Source of the DNA: Lutraria lutraria
Taxonomy: Eukaryota; Mollusca; Bivalvia; Venerida; Mactridae
Direction: 5' to 3'
Assembly: GCA_964023205.1 (NCBI GenBank)
Contig: OZ026835.1
Location: 13,846,414 to 13,910,413 of the forward strand
Length of the DNA stretch: 64,000 nucleotides
Shown: one piece after another, positions 13,310-24,144 of the stretch
How the letters are laid out: each line of letters opens with the position of its first letter
Numbering within the stretch: position 1 is the first letter of the stretch
The notes under the pieces: model-generated
What the model was told of the DNA's origin: nothing
What the model saw: the letters and a program-made list of their open reading frames with translations, nothing else
Databases searched by the model: none
Made by a program: the position numbers and the translations under genes

Positions 13310-14300
13310 GACCTGTGAGTCGTGACAGGGGGGAAATTTGAGGATTATTGTATGTTAAATATTTTAAATGAAATTATCCCTCTGTGTAGAAATACATTTT
13401 ACTTGTACAAACTGTAATATATTATTATCCACATATCTTTATATAATATAATATACTTTTTAAAAAAAATTATTATTTTTATGGCCCTATTAAGTAAGCC
13501 CTTAATTGTTTTTCACCTTAAGGTTCCAGTATAATTTTTCTTTTAGTGATATATTATTTTAACATTGTTTCAAATACTATACAGAGGGTGATTATGTTCT
13601 TTTATGACTACCAGTCCTGTATATCTCATATCTTCGAATTAACTTATATATAAATAATAAACATTTCATGTCCTTGGGGTTATTTTTTATCAACAAACCA
13701 TCATACTCTCCAATATGTTCTTAAGACTTCATCAAATACATCAAATGCGGCTGAGTCTGATCTAATGATGAAGTATATACCCTACATCAAACTCACTCAA
13801 GAGTTTGCATCCTCTTATATATGTTGTAAAAGAGAATGCAAACCACATACCAGACAGTACAAATTTACTATGGTTAAATCCCAAGTGGGTAAAATTCTCA
13901 ATTCCATACTATCCATCCAAATAATAAGAATATCAGGCTGGTAATTAATGTCATCCCTTCCTCAATTATCCCTTATCAATTAGCTAGAACTTAATTCATT
14001 ACAACAAAGGAAAATTCATATATCTAAAATCAGAAGTTAGCCATAAAGTTAAAATAGCTATTCCAATTGATCAAAAATTATTTATATACAAAATAGCTAA
14101 ATAATATATCATTTAAGTAGAAATTCAAAACAGAATAACAATATTAAAATAAAGTTTAAAATTAGGTGATAATTAAGTTAAATTTGTAAACAAGATAGTA
14201 CCCTCCCATCCCCCCCCCCCCCCCCTTTAAAAAAATAGTTCTTCAAAATATAGTTGTTAGATAAGACACACATACAAACTTTCACTTAAAATAGCCTAAA
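13310..14300. other. No gene seen; poly-C tract
   Basis: AT-rich interval containing a run of 16 C at about 14210-14225. No gene was recognised. Confidence 0.4.
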
Positions 14301-14589
14301 TATGAGGGGTGATCATTAAGTTCGTGGACAACCTCGTGTATAAAGAAATGCTACATTTTAAGTACGAATTAACACAATAATGAAGTCGCTGAAAGTGTAC
14401 TGTATATCATGGTAAATTTTTATAACCATAACTATTCAAATAACAAATGTTTCTTGTAGGTCCATTGGCATCCCACTGCCGCCGGAACAAATTATCAATG
14501 ACTTCAATTCTCATTTTGTCCAGATACGCAACATTGAATTGCACACAACATTCATGTCTATGGTCCTACTGTTTGAATGTGTTCTTGTA

Positions 14590-14800
14590 AAATGGCATGT
14601 CAAATCCGCTTATGACATTGCAAATGACAGGAGCTGAGACTTCAAAGCTGATGAAATGCGACCTTTCAAATAATATTTTAAATTCGGAACAGAGAAGGTC
14701 ACAATGCCCCAAATTTGGTGAATACGACGGGTGTTCCTGGATCTCAGCACCAAGTTCAAATGTTGTTTACATCAGGCAGCTAAGGCGTTGTAATATGTCT
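14590..14800 (-). pseudogene. Mariner transposase C-terminal remnant
   Basis: Minus-strand translation reads LELGAEIQEHPSYSPNLGHC followed by DLLCSEFKILFERSHF. This corresponds to the family block HPPYSPDLAPCDxxLFxxLK, which carries the third catalytic Asp of the mariner DD34D triad. Near 16080 the same strand reads MEQRFKMSYLEIK, resembling the family's N-terminal MEQR. The sequence between is out of frame and interrupted by the nested foldback, so no active enzyme is possible. Confidence 0.65.
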
Positions 14801-15520
14801 TTGACTTCATTGATTAATGACAGGGTTTCACGCCAAATTGAGGCCACAGTAAATGCTGGATTTGCGGTTAAATATCAATTTTTTTATCTGCGGTGGTTAT
14901 GCTTACTATAGTTGCTATGGTGATCGATTTCACGTGTTTATGAAAGTCTTTTAGCGGAAATTGTTTTTTCCTTTTATGTCCATTAACCTTATATTGTCGG
15001 TCGGCTGCCAAAACAACGTATCTCAATTTTTCAAGGTTTTCAGAAGAAAAAAACTATTTCAGATATTTATATTTTAAGTTAGGAAAACGCTGTTTTCAAA
15101 TTTAATAACCCTTAATAAGGCTTCTATGATTGTGAAACTAATTTTACGTTTTCCCTTTGCTGGATATTAGTTTCTTCATTTACGACAATTTGACCTATAT
15201 TTTTGGTCAGATACGACATTTTGCATAATCTAATTGCACTGTAGATAGTATGATATTGTTAATAAATTTCATTTAGAGACGAAACACAAGCGATTAAATC
15301 TATTTAGTTTCCATTTAAATAGTTATAAACATTCAAAAGTCGTTTAAGAGCGTATTTAGTAGTTTTTCTCTAACATTTAAGTGTAAATTGTATTTATAAC
15401 CATAGGCACTCGATTTCATGATTTTTATACGTTTACAGACGTTATTTTGCAATTTCACCCATCAAACAATGCAAATCTGTTGATAGAAAAATCTTCAATT
15501 TTTTTCTTATTGAGTGTATA

Positions 15521-15755
15521 AAAAACACCAAGGTAGTGCAGTCGCCATATTTTCGATTGACTGAAGTGACGAAAATAAGCGTGGGTCCCGGCTTTCCTTC
15601 TAATCTGCACATGCTTTCCGGGAACCTTGCTTTCGTTTTAGTGTGCCCCAACTTTAAACCTTTTGACAGCTTTTAGAAGGAAAGCCGGGACCCATGCTTA
15701 TTTTGTCACTTCCGTCAAACGAAAAAATGGCGAGTTCACTACCATGGTGTTTTTA
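15521..15755. mobile_element. Foldback element nested in the mariner
   Basis: Two arms of about 80 bp (15521-15602 and 15672-15755) are near-perfect inverted copies, for example GGGTCCCGGCTTTCCTTCTA against TAGAAGGAAAGCCGGGACCC. The loop is about 70 bp. It has no coding capacity and looks like a MITE that inserted into the older mariner. Confidence 0.75.
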
Positions 15756-16713
15756 CACCATATAAATGGCCAAAGGCATACTTAGATGTTGATTTGCCAA
15801 TAAATTGTATTGTATTGTTATATACATATCTTAATAAAATAAAATAAATATAATTCACTGCATTAAAAAATCACTTGAACTATTTTTCAATTATTTTCAG
15901 CCACATGATATAAAATATATAAGATAGATATACAAAATAAGTTGCAAAGACATAACATGTTTAAATAAAACATATTTTATCTCTTTAAATGAAGATTCCA
16001 ATGACTTGTTGATAGAAAAACTGTCGCTTATCAATCGTTGTGATTTTATTTCGAGATACGACATTTTGAAACGTTGCTCCATAAACCAACTTGAGTTACG
16101 TCATTTCATCACATGACTGTACATGCGGTAATGACTGGCCTAGAGATGCGACTTTTTGAGACAAGGCGGGAAACAGTTTTGCTAACTTCATGGAGTCAAA
16201 AGTCTTTTTCCCAAAAAACTCGACTTACGAGGTTTTGGCAGCTGATCGACGATATACGAGGTTTTGGCAGCCGACAGACGATATACAAATCTCATAAGTA
16301 TATAATGAATTATAACAGTAACAGCAAGGTTGTCCTTGAATTCAATGATCACCCCTCGTATGTACTGTTATATTTTTATACAGTTATTTTTTAAACATAG
16401 TTTTTATATAATAGGCTATACATACAGAGTAGTAAAACTGTTAAAATAGTGAAAGCTCGCACATATGGGATTATCCTGGTTGCAAGGGTAAACAGACTCA
16501 ATAATCAGTTAGAATCAAACCTAAGTGTGAATTTCATACAAAGCAAGAATTTAATATGAAAATCTGCATAATTCAACCTCATATTTTTCTGCTTAACATT
16601 TGTCACCCATAGTTAAACAATCAAAACGAAACAGATTCTGATGGTATTCGAAGTAACCAATAAATCAAATCAGTACATGTATCAACATTGTCATTTTAAT
16701 ATTTATACTATTG

Positions 16714-16810
16714 TAATAGGAGGAAGAAAATAATGTACCCGATGTGGGGCTCGAAACCGGGACCTCCTGCTTGCAAGTCAGATGCTCTACCAAATGAGCT
16801 AATAGGCTGG
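16714..16810 (-). mobile_element. tRNA-Ala-derived SINE, copy 1
   Basis: On the minus strand it has a tRNA-like head: box A around TTAGCTCATTTGG, an anticodon-loop position reading TGC (Ala), and box B GGTTTCGAGCC. A short unique tail GTACATTATTTTCTTCC ends at TATTA. The tail is shared with copies at 16863, 17874 and 53002, so this is a SINE family and not a functional tRNA gene. Confidence 0.75.
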
Positions 16811-16862
16811 TGAATACCCCAGCCAATTTATAAATATTATATACACACCGCTACACTATTGT

Positions 16863-16956
16863 AATAGGAGGAAAATAATGTACCAGATGCATGACTCGAA
16901 CCCATGGCCACCTGCTTGCAAGTCAGATGCTCTACCAACTGAACTAATCCGGCTGG
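16863..16956 (-). mobile_element. tRNA-Ala-derived SINE, copy 2
   Basis: Lies about 50 bp from copy 1 in the same orientation, with the same tail TGGTACATTATTTTCCTCC. Box A and the TGC anticodon position are preserved and box B is slightly degraded. The pair looks like a local tandem duplication, since the flanking CTATTGTAATAGGAGG is repeated. Confidence 0.75.
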
Positions 16957-17045
16957 TCAATTCACAGCCAATTAATTTACACCAATACTGTTAGAGTATG
17001 TTGAAAATGGAAGGCCAAATACATAATGTTCTACACATATTTTTT

Positions 17046-17290
17046 AATACATTTGCCTTTTAACCAGATTAAACAATTTATGTGAAGGAATAGGGATTGA
17101 GTAGGTGTTATTCACTTCCTTGGTGCTATTAATCAACTGACCAAGCATCTCAGCTAGGAACACATCTACGTCTTTATTTCTGTGAGTGCAAACTTTGGCA
17201 TTTTTAAGATGTTCTTGACTGACAAGTTCTTTATTTGCGTCTTCATATTTATAAAGCCTGTCACCAAAATAAATTATGTCCCGCCTCCTT
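17046..17290 (-). CDS. Unidentified possible terminal exon
   Basis: An open minus-strand stretch of about 80 codons follows a plausible acceptor (TTTTGGCAG) and ends in a stop. The translation begins RRRDIIYFGDRLYKYEDANK and includes DVDVFLAEMLGQLIN near the middle. The composition looks protein-like, but the family is not recognised. The strand matches the other host exons of the window. It could be the last exon of a gene fragment or a chance open frame in repeat-derived DNA. Confidence 0.3.
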
Positions 17291-17329
17291 ACCTGCCAAA
17301 ATTGAAATATTTTTAAAGTCAAAACATGT

Positions 17330-17870
17330 TTCCACCATTTTCAAGGGAAGTAACTCTTAACATAATTATCCTAGAGACTCAACCATTTTTGAAGGTAGTA
17401 TAGGTCTGTTTTGGGTGAATATAGGTAGCTTAATTCCAAACAAAATATATTGTAAGGATGGCCTAATTGGTTCACTCTAATTTGCATTTACATATGTAAA
17501 ATGGTCTATTTATGACTTTGAAGCAACTACTTTCAACAGAATATCTGTCATATTTCTATGTTAATTGATAATAAATGTATACTGTATATTAGAGCTGGGA
17601 GGTTTTGTCGGTTTATAGTTATATTGCATATCAGCCAGACAATATAAATATTTTTTCAGCATGCTGATATATTTGTATATCGGGTTTAGCTTAAACAAAT
17701 GAACTTTATGTTTATTATTGTAAAAGTTGTCCAAACAAAGTCTTGAAATATAATTCATGAGCCTTCCGATTTCGTTTATGAAATCTAAAAGTAGAATAAG
17801 TAACGCAAGCATTGTGACATACATATTGAAAATGTAGTGTTTTATATTTATAAAATGGCTGGGCTATACA
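17330..17870. other. No gene seen
   Basis: AT-rich sequence without recognisable features. Confidence 0.35.
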
Positions 17871-17873
17871 GCA

Positions 17874-17957
17874 GCCGAATTAACGCAGTTGGTAGAGCAT
17901 CGGACATGCAAGTAGAAGGTTACGAGAATGAGCCTTGCATCTGGTACATTATTTTTA
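17874..17957 (+). mobile_element. tRNA-Ala-derived SINE, copy 4 (decayed)
   Basis: GCAGTTGGTAGAGCATC keeps box A, and the tail TGGTACATTATTTT matches the other copies. The anticodon arm and box B are degraded. Confidence 0.6.
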
Positions 17958-18127
17958 TTACAAAAACTAGAATCATCATCCATGATAACAATGGACAATT
18001 TCTCCTCTTGAGGAGGACCACTGTTCACTAAGATGAAATTGTCATGAAAAAAAAACGACCTGTCACCACCTCTCACAAATAAACAAACATATCACGCAAA
18101 AGTAATTCCGTTTAAAAAAACAATATA

Positions 18128-18604
18128 AACAAGAGGGCCACATTGGCCCTTTATCGCTCACCAGAGAACAAAGGCCAATAATTAATTACCAGGTAATATA
18201 GTTTCCATCTCGTAAAACTCATTTTTACGTAGATTTTGAGATCAAAACGTAGCAAGTTTTCTAATCCAGGGGCCCATAACTCTTGAAGTTCTGGTCCGAT
18301 TCCGCCCATAATCGAACTTGTCCAAGATCTTTTGGTTATACACATTTACTGAAAATATTATTAGGATTGGTGAATAAATGAATGCGCTAGAGTGTAAACA
18401 AGCTAAATGTAGCAAATTTTGTAATTCAAGGGCCCATAACTCTAGAAGTTATTGTCCGATTTTGCCCATAATCGAACTTAGCCGAGACATTGTGGCCTTA
18501 CACATTGTGAGCAAGTTTAATTACGATACGTTAAGAGCTGCGGTTGCTAGAGTGTAAACAAACTAATTGTGGACGGACGACGGACATTCAACGATCCTAA
18601 AAAA
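18128..18604 (+). mobile_element. AACAAGAGGGCC-type element (Helitron/Helentron-like?), short copy
   Basis: Starts AACAAGAGGGCC with a small GGGCCA/TGGCCC hairpin, holds about two units of a repeat of about 160 bp (CATAACTCTTGAAGTTCTGG and similar), and ends GGACGACGGACATTC then CCTAA before A-rich sequence. The same architecture recurs at 30187, 41815 and 61434. The Helitron/Helentron assignment is inference from the CTAA end. Confidence 0.6.
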
Positions 18605-18674
18605 GTTCATCTAAACATTAATCAATGACCTACGTATTTATTTATCTAAATTAACGCCATTTTCAACCTTCTTT

Positions 18675-18795
18675 CCTGGTAGGCAGTTATCCTAACCAGC
18701 TTCCCCGCATTTCATTTAGGCTTTAACCAGTACTAACCACATTCTATCCACAAGCTACTACTAAGCTACCCCACATAATTCAGAGGTGGAGGACA
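18675..18795. repeat. SINE-like repeat of the 'CAGAGGTGGAGGAC' family, copy 2
   Basis: Close relative of 11725-11865: GGCAGTTATCCTAACCAGC followed by ACATAATTCAGAGGTGGAGG. It lies just downstream of the last detected ABCC exon. Confidence 0.6.
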
Positions 18796-18847
18796 AACTA
18801 ACATAGCATGTAATATCTTCAACAGGATTATAAGTACCAACACTTAC

Positions 18848-18961
18848 CATTAAAGCATACGCTATACATAACCCTATAAATGCTGGCTCTGTATTTCCAG
18901 CTGAACTTGCTGATAGACTGGTTAAAGCTGACACAAATACAAGTATAGCACCCATATAGTC
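18848..18961 (-). CDS. ABCC exon 11: DYMGAILVF helix, last detected exon
   Basis: Encodes DYMGAILVFVSALTSLSASS then AGNTEPAFIGLCIAYALM. This matches the last TMD2 helices of SUR-type ABCC proteins. Donor GTAAGT is intact, but no next exon (the NBD2 entry) is found in the 18.8 kb to its left. Confidence 0.85.
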
Positions 18962-19019
18962 CTGAAAAATAATATGACAATTCAATTTGTATTAATGGTC
19001 ATAGATTAGTGAATTTGCT

Positions 19020-19170
19020 TGGGGGAGTGTTGGGGAGTTTGTGGTGCAGTGGTTATGGTCTGATGTGAGGAAGTTATCCAGCTAGCTTACAGATGGTTGA
19101 TTGTTATACCCAGGTGTAAGCCTGGGGTCTTCCTTCACAAAGCTGAAACTGACTGTTATTCAACATTAAA
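19020..19170 (+). repeat. tRNA-related dispersed repeat
   Basis: Box-A-like GTGGTGCAGTGG is followed about 65 bases on by a weak box-B-like region, then GGTGTAAGCCTGGGGTCTTCC. The tail is loosely similar to the repeats at 27480, 49140 and 58640. Probably an old SINE. Confidence 0.35.
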
Positions 19171-19449
19171 CCAAAGTGAAAAAAAACTTCGAGATATTGG
19201 ACTTATATAACAGTACTACTTAACAAATGAATTTTACTAATTTCAGATAAATCTTAAAATTTATGATGTCAATATGAATATAGTGTAGGAGAATTTAGAA
19301 TCTTTACCACAATTTCCTCTTTGTCTTGGAATAAAAACTATTTTTTACATGATTAAATGCCTAATTTACACAAAGTATATTTTTATTCACTGGCATTGTA
19401 CATTAGATCAAAGTTGGAATTGTAATAAGTTTATATGTAATATACTTAC

Positions 19450-19552
19450 CAATCTTATACCAAGCCATCTATTGGCAGTTTGATTAAACAAGAATGGAAC
19501 CACAGTAGTATCAATAGCATTAAATGCAATATTTCTAAATCTTGATTGTACT
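19450..19552 (-). CDS. ABCC exon 10: ANRWLGIRL block
   Basis: Encodes VQSRFRNIAFNAIDTTVVPF then LFNQTANRWLGIRL. The ANRW motif is typical of ABCC, and the ANRW(L)xxR form is closest to ABCC8/9. Acceptor TTTACAG, donor GTAAGT. Intact. Confidence 0.9.
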
Positions 19553-20019
19553 CTGTAAACAAACAAACATAAAATTCTCAGTAATTAAATTATAAAACAA
19601 ATTAAATAAATTTCAAGACAATTAATGCTGGCAGAATTCAGATAGTGAATCAATTCTTCCAATTCTTAAGGTTGAAAGAAACAACTAGCTGAAGATAACC
19701 AAACAAAATTCAATTTCATGAGGTAAATTAAAATGATCAAATTAGTTAAATCAAGACCACTTTTTTCAAAATTTTGTAACAAATCGGGAAGGAGGAATAA
19801 GTAATGCCATATGATTTTCGATTTTTCATATTTTTTGTCAAAAAATACAGTTGGCATACATATATCACACTACAGAAAAAATTGTGAGTAAATTGGCATG
19901 GTAAGCAACACAGGAAAACTTGTACATAAAAATGATACTAAGGCTGAAAAATCTCACATTATACTTATATACATTACCAGTATATTGTATTAATTACTAA
20001 TTAATTAAAATAATCTTAC

Positions 20020-20112
20020 TTGTATGCACGTATAGTCTGTATACCACTTAAAGTCTCAGATAAATGGGAGAATATAGGAGACTTAGTGATACTATCTAGA
20101 CGCTGTAATTCT
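20020..20112 (-). CDS. ABCC exon 9: [17 protein letters not shown] block
   Basis: Encodes [20 protein letters not shown] then [12 protein letters not shown], the canonical ABCC coupling-helix region (RELxRLDxxxxSPxxSHxxExxxGxxTIRA). Acceptor TTTCCAG, donor GTAAGA. Intact. Confidence 0.9.
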
Positions 20113-20359
20113 CTGGAAAAAAAACACAGTTAATGTAGAAAGTACTGGATAAACATGTAATAAACAATTCTTTTCTCAAACTATTTTTTCAAAGCTTTTC
20201 AACGTTGCACCAATAGTAAGGGTTATATGATCTAGTTTTAACAGTAGAGGCAGATCAAATAATTATGATTATATTATTTGAATATACTGCCGAAAAAGAT
20301 AACTCATGAAAATTTATCTTAATTCTTTTTTATAACAAACATTAGAATTTCAAAGTTTT

Positions 20360-20500
20360 TTGTTTCATCGGGTTTTATGCCCCTTTTCAATAGTCAGAAT
20401 CATATGAGGCAGAAAGTTCACCTAACCTTCGTTCCTGGAAGAACCAGTACTAGACTCTGTAAGCAACTGCCTACTTTCTCACATAAAGAGACATGGTCGG
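20360..20500. repeat. SINE-like repeat of the 'CAGAGGTGGAGGAC' family, copy 3
   Basis: Shares AGTTCACCTAACCNTCGTTCCTGG and ACCAGTACTAGACTC with 63530-63680, and TTTCTCACAT near the end. Truncated before the GTGGAGGAC end. Confidence 0.55.
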
Positions 20501-20541
20501 TATAGCTGGTCTGGAACCAAATTTGATTTTAAATCATTTAC

Positions 20542-20699
20542 CTGGCTGTAGCAGTGAAAAACTTCTGAATAAGGATATATAAGACAAGAACAGGTAGTGC
20601 GGCGAGGATGAAGTATGGCGTTACAATACAATTCACTATAATAGCTGCAAGTGTTGACAAGGCACAATGTAAATATGACTCCCAGCATGGTGGAATTTT
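20542..20699 (-). CDS. ABCC exon 8: TMD2 helix pair
   Basis: KIPPCWESYLHCALSTLAAI and VTPYFILAALPVLVLYILIQ then KFFTATAR match the ABCC helix pair with the 'VTPxFxxxxxPL' turn. Acceptor TTTTTCAG, donor GTAAAT. Intact. Confidence 0.85.
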
Positions 20700-20795
20700 C
20701 TGAAAAATTTAAAAATAATAAAGTTGAGGACCCTTAGTTTATCAATAGTGTAATAGGAAAATCTAATATTCTTCAAAATTGATGTTAGACATAGT

Positions 20796-20869
20796 GAGGG
20801 CTCAGCGCAACACTGTCGTAACTTGTTCTTATTTCAATATGAGTTACGACACTGTTGCGTTGAACCCTC
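20796..20869. mobile_element. Short foldback MITE, copy 2
   Basis: 74 bp near-palindrome: GAGGGCTCAGCGCAACACTG pairs with CACTGTTGCGTTGAACCCTC. The arms differ at only a few positions. Same family as 13236-13309. Confidence 0.75.
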
Positions 20870-21159
20870 GAAATGTATGCAGATAATATAAAAAGATATT
20901 ACTAACCATGTCCCTGTAAGTAACATGAATAATCAGAGATGGAGAACAAAATGACCTTATGCAACTTTTCACAAACCTGAGGTCTATAGGAATATATACA
21001 TTTACAAAAAGTTTTACAAAACAGCTTAAAGAATAAATGAGTAAAAACTAATGATAATAATCAGGAATGATTATCAAAAGCACCAAACAAATGCAAAATA
21101 GTTAAATATGACTATCAAGCCACTACAAACAATGCTAGGTTCTTGGACAATCATGTATA

Positions 21160-22692
21160 CAGTAGAAACTCCCTAATCAGAACTCCCTTCGGACTGACCA
21201 AAAAGTTCGGATTAGAGAGGATTTCGGATTAGAGAGGTTTTGTCCATTTAGAGGTTGTAGGGAAGATTACTTCATCTGTTGTATGCCATTGTTGGTATGT
21301 AAGTACAACTGTAGTTCCTGTTCTTATATATGTCTGCAGTTGTGCATTATTCTTGTTTTATACAGAACAAATAATACAATTTTATTGTTCATTAGATGTA
21401 TTTTATTACAATTACATGTATATTATAATAAGGTTATAATTAATAAATGTCTGTATGGCAAAAGACTGGTGAATATTGCATGACTATAATAATATACTGT
21501 GTATGCAAATAAGCAGGGCGGCAAAAAAACGACAATTTGCCGGTCCAGACCGAATTTCAACGCCTCAGACCGATTTGAGCAGCAGAAAAGGGTTAAAAAA
21601 TCGGTCTATAAATGTTCCATAAATTTCATAAAATTCGGTCCATATCGCATTGTACGTGCAAAATGTCACAAACCTTCCTGTAAATTGTTCGAGGTACATT
21701 TTCGCCTAAAAATGGGGGGGGGGGGGGGGGCAACTCTGGACCGATTTTGATTTCAACTTTTTATATGCCCTGCAAATAAGCACTTATGAACGAGTACCTT
21801 AAGCTTATACCAAATTGAAAAACACGGACTTGATGAAATTCCAATTTTTTACTCAAAAATGTAAGAAAAAATATGCAACGACGGTCAAAACTAAAGTGAT
21901 AAGATTTACAATAAAAAGTCTAGAACTGCATTAAATGATTAATCAAGCAATAATTACTCAAAAATCGAATATTTGTATTGGTCAACTTGATACGAAGTTT
22001 GTGACAAACACATATGAAAATGATAATTCAGTTTTATTTACCCATCATGTTATTCACACTTCTTGTGGCCTGACTGCTCATCTTATGATTGTCTGGGGTC
22101 ATCAATTTGCAAAAACCTTTGATTTTACTGCATGTTTTCACATTTCACAACTTGTCAAATTATCTTACCTTATTCCTAACTATATGTTATTCATAAAATG
22201 TCAATAATAAAGGCCAGTACAAACTGATTTCATTGTGTAAAGGTGTTAAAAGACATTTTATTTCAGAGTTGAGAGGTCAAACTAAGTTGAATTATTTTGT
22301 CTACGATACGTAACATTTATTTACAAAATGACACCTTCCTCGTACCCTACTATAAGGAAATACACACAATTGATGCTAACAGTAAAACCCCGAGGCTAAT
22401 TAGGGAACCTATTGTCGATCAAATAAACAGTATGACATGTTGTATATCTTTTTGCATAAATTCCGGATTAAGTGGTGGATTAAGCATAAATTCCGGATTG
22501 AGGAGTTTAAAAATCAGTATAAAATAGCATTTCGGACCGCAAAAGTTGTCCAGACTACGGAATACGGAGGTTCCGGATCGGGGAGGATTTTTTCGTATGC
22601 CTTATTGAAGGAACGAAAATGGGACCTTGGAAATTTTCCGGATTGAGGAGGATTCCGGATTGGAGAGGTTCCGGATTAGGGAGTTTCTACTG
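21160..22692. mobile_element. Pogo/Tigger-type DNA element (non-autonomous)
   Basis: Terminal inverted repeats CAGTAGAAACTCCCTAATC and GATTAGGGAGTTTCTACTG are perfect. TA lies on both sides (21158-21159 and 22693-22694). Sub-terminal motifs 'CGGATTAGAGAGG' and 'CGGATTGGAGAGG' recur. No transposase is seen. It sits in the ABCC intron between exons 7 and 8 and hosts the nested hAT element 21514-21772. Confidence 0.85.
21514..21772. mobile_element. Short hAT-type MITE nested in the pogo element
   Basis: Begins CAGGGCGGCA and ends TATGCCCTG. The perfect 8 bp target-site duplication CAAATAAG lies at 21506-21513 and 21773-21780. It contains the shared 'CGGTCCAGACCGAATT' module also found in the other two hAT elements, and a G run of about 16 at 21715-21730. 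Confidence 0.8.
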
Positions 22693-22714
22693 TACATCTT
22701 AATTAAGAAATTAA

Positions 22715-22910
22715 CAGGAAGTGTTTGTGAAACACAGACGCTCCTTGTGACCTTGACCTTTGACTTACAGACTTCAAAATCATTAGGGGTCATCCCAACC
22801 AAATTTGAATAGCTTGAGCCAAATCGTTTTCTAGGTATTGGTCGGACAAAGTTTGACTGACATGTGCAAAGCAATTTACCACATTTTCTTTGAAAGCGGG
22901 GAATAATAAA
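22715..22910 (+). repeat. Dispersed relative of the 470 bp array repeat, copy A
   Basis: GTGTTTGTGAAACACAGACG, TGACCTTGACCTTTGACTTA, 'GGGGTCAT' and 'ACATTTTCTTTGAAAG' appear in the same order as in the 470 bp sub-repeats at 1-6690. This shows the array was built from a dispersed family. Confidence 0.6.
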
Positions 22911-23010
22911 TCCCTACAAGGAGATAAAATTCACTAATAATGATGACAAAATCTAATTCAGTATGAATAACGAAGAATTTATTCACACAAAGAATGACCT
23001 AATATCTCAC

Positions 23011-23080
23011 CTGATCTATCTGGCAAATATCTGATGAAAATCTATTCACAATTCTACCACTAGGATTGGTATCAAAAAAT
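23011..23080 (-). CDS. ABCC exon 7: FFDTNPSGRIVNRFSSD motif
   Basis: Encodes FFDTNPSGRIVNRFSSDICQ then IDQ, one of the most conserved ABCC TMD2 motifs. The acceptor is TTTTCAG and the donor GTGAGA. Intact and in phase on both sides. Confidence 0.9.
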
Positions 23081-23574
23081 CTGAAAAAACAAAAATATGA
23101 AGAAAAATAAGACACTCAAAAATAACCATCACCATCATGTTTGAGTAATAACTTTCATCATAAAAAAAACACAATAATATCTGATTCAATAAAACATAAA
23201 AGAGTGATATTAGTTATCTATTAAGCAGCCTCCGTGGTCAAGAGACTTTGCGAAAGGCAAAAAATCTGCCAGACATTCGGTCTGACAAGCATTTAAATTC
23301 TGTCAGACGGAAAAAGTAAACAAGTATAAATGCGAATATATCAGGTAAATAAGTCACCAGACAGCCAGTCAGATGAGATAAGATTCTCAAGTCCATCGGT
23401 CTGGCGCTTTTCACAAAGTCTGGGTCAAATGTGAGTTTGAATTCCACACACCATAAAATTTCAAAAGTGATGCAGCTGTCTAGCCAGCCTATAAAACGGA
23501 AATATGGAAAGTTGGCAAATAACCCTGGTGGTTATTATCACGCTAAGACCCAGTGAAATAAAGTTTATACTAAC

Positions 23575-23742
23575 CTCATTGGTACTCTAATTACATTGTT
23601 CAGAAGAGATGAATGCATGTTCCTTGCACCACGAACACCAGTTAAATGTAACACAAAGTAAGACAACAGAGTACAAAAAGCTGCACAGACACATAATGTT
23701 ATATAATTTTTATGTAGGTATGTAAGCCATATCATCAAATAC
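23575..23742 (-). CDS. ABCC exon 6: TMD2 helix and LH-SLLN segment
   Basis: Contains two hydrophobic stretches (NYITLCVCAAFCTLLSYFVL) followed by TGVRGARNMHSSLLNNVIRV and PMR, the conserved ABCC cytoplasmic helix preceding FFDTxPxGRIxNR. The acceptor is TTGCAG and the donor GTTAGT. In phase with exon 7. Confidence 0.85.
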
Positions 23743-24144
23743 CTGCAATGAATAAAGTCAGCATTTAATTTAATGGTATGTCAGTTGTAAGCAACCCATC
23801 AGGCCATAAAGAAATTAATCAAGTTTTAGGGTTACCAACTTTTTTGGTGCTAACAATTAAGTTTGTTACAGTAAAATCGAAGTATGAAAATACTTGGGAT
23901 GAATTGTACATTCAAAGTAAAAAAGGTATGTTTTAGAAAACAATAGTAGGACAAAAGCTTAGTAATATACTTTGTCTATTTTTTTTTTTGGTCAGGTGCA
24001 TAATATTATACAACATAAAATAATTTCATGGAAACTTTGAACTAGGCATTTTTATTTCATCAGCAACAGACATAAAACAATTATACCATGTACATTAACC
24101 ATGGTTATATACTGATCAGCTTAAAACCATCCATTTTGTAAAGT

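Larger units (their letters stand above)
14303..16358 (-). mobile_element. Decayed mariner-type transposon
   Basis: Terminal inverted repeats: TGAGGGGTGATCATTAAGTTC on the left and the reverse complement CGAGGGGTGATCATTGAATTC on the right. TA dinucleotides lie on both sides (14301-14302 and 16359-16360), as expected for Tc1/mariner. Remnants of a mariner transposase are on the minus strand (see next entry). The total length of about 2.06 kb exceeds the usual 1.3 kb, partly because a foldback element of about 235 bp is nested at 15521-15755. Confidence 0.8.

Noticed and set aside
22297..22874. Several short overlapping open frames
   Set aside because: They fall in the terminal region of the pogo element and are built from its repeated GGATTNGAGAGG motifs.
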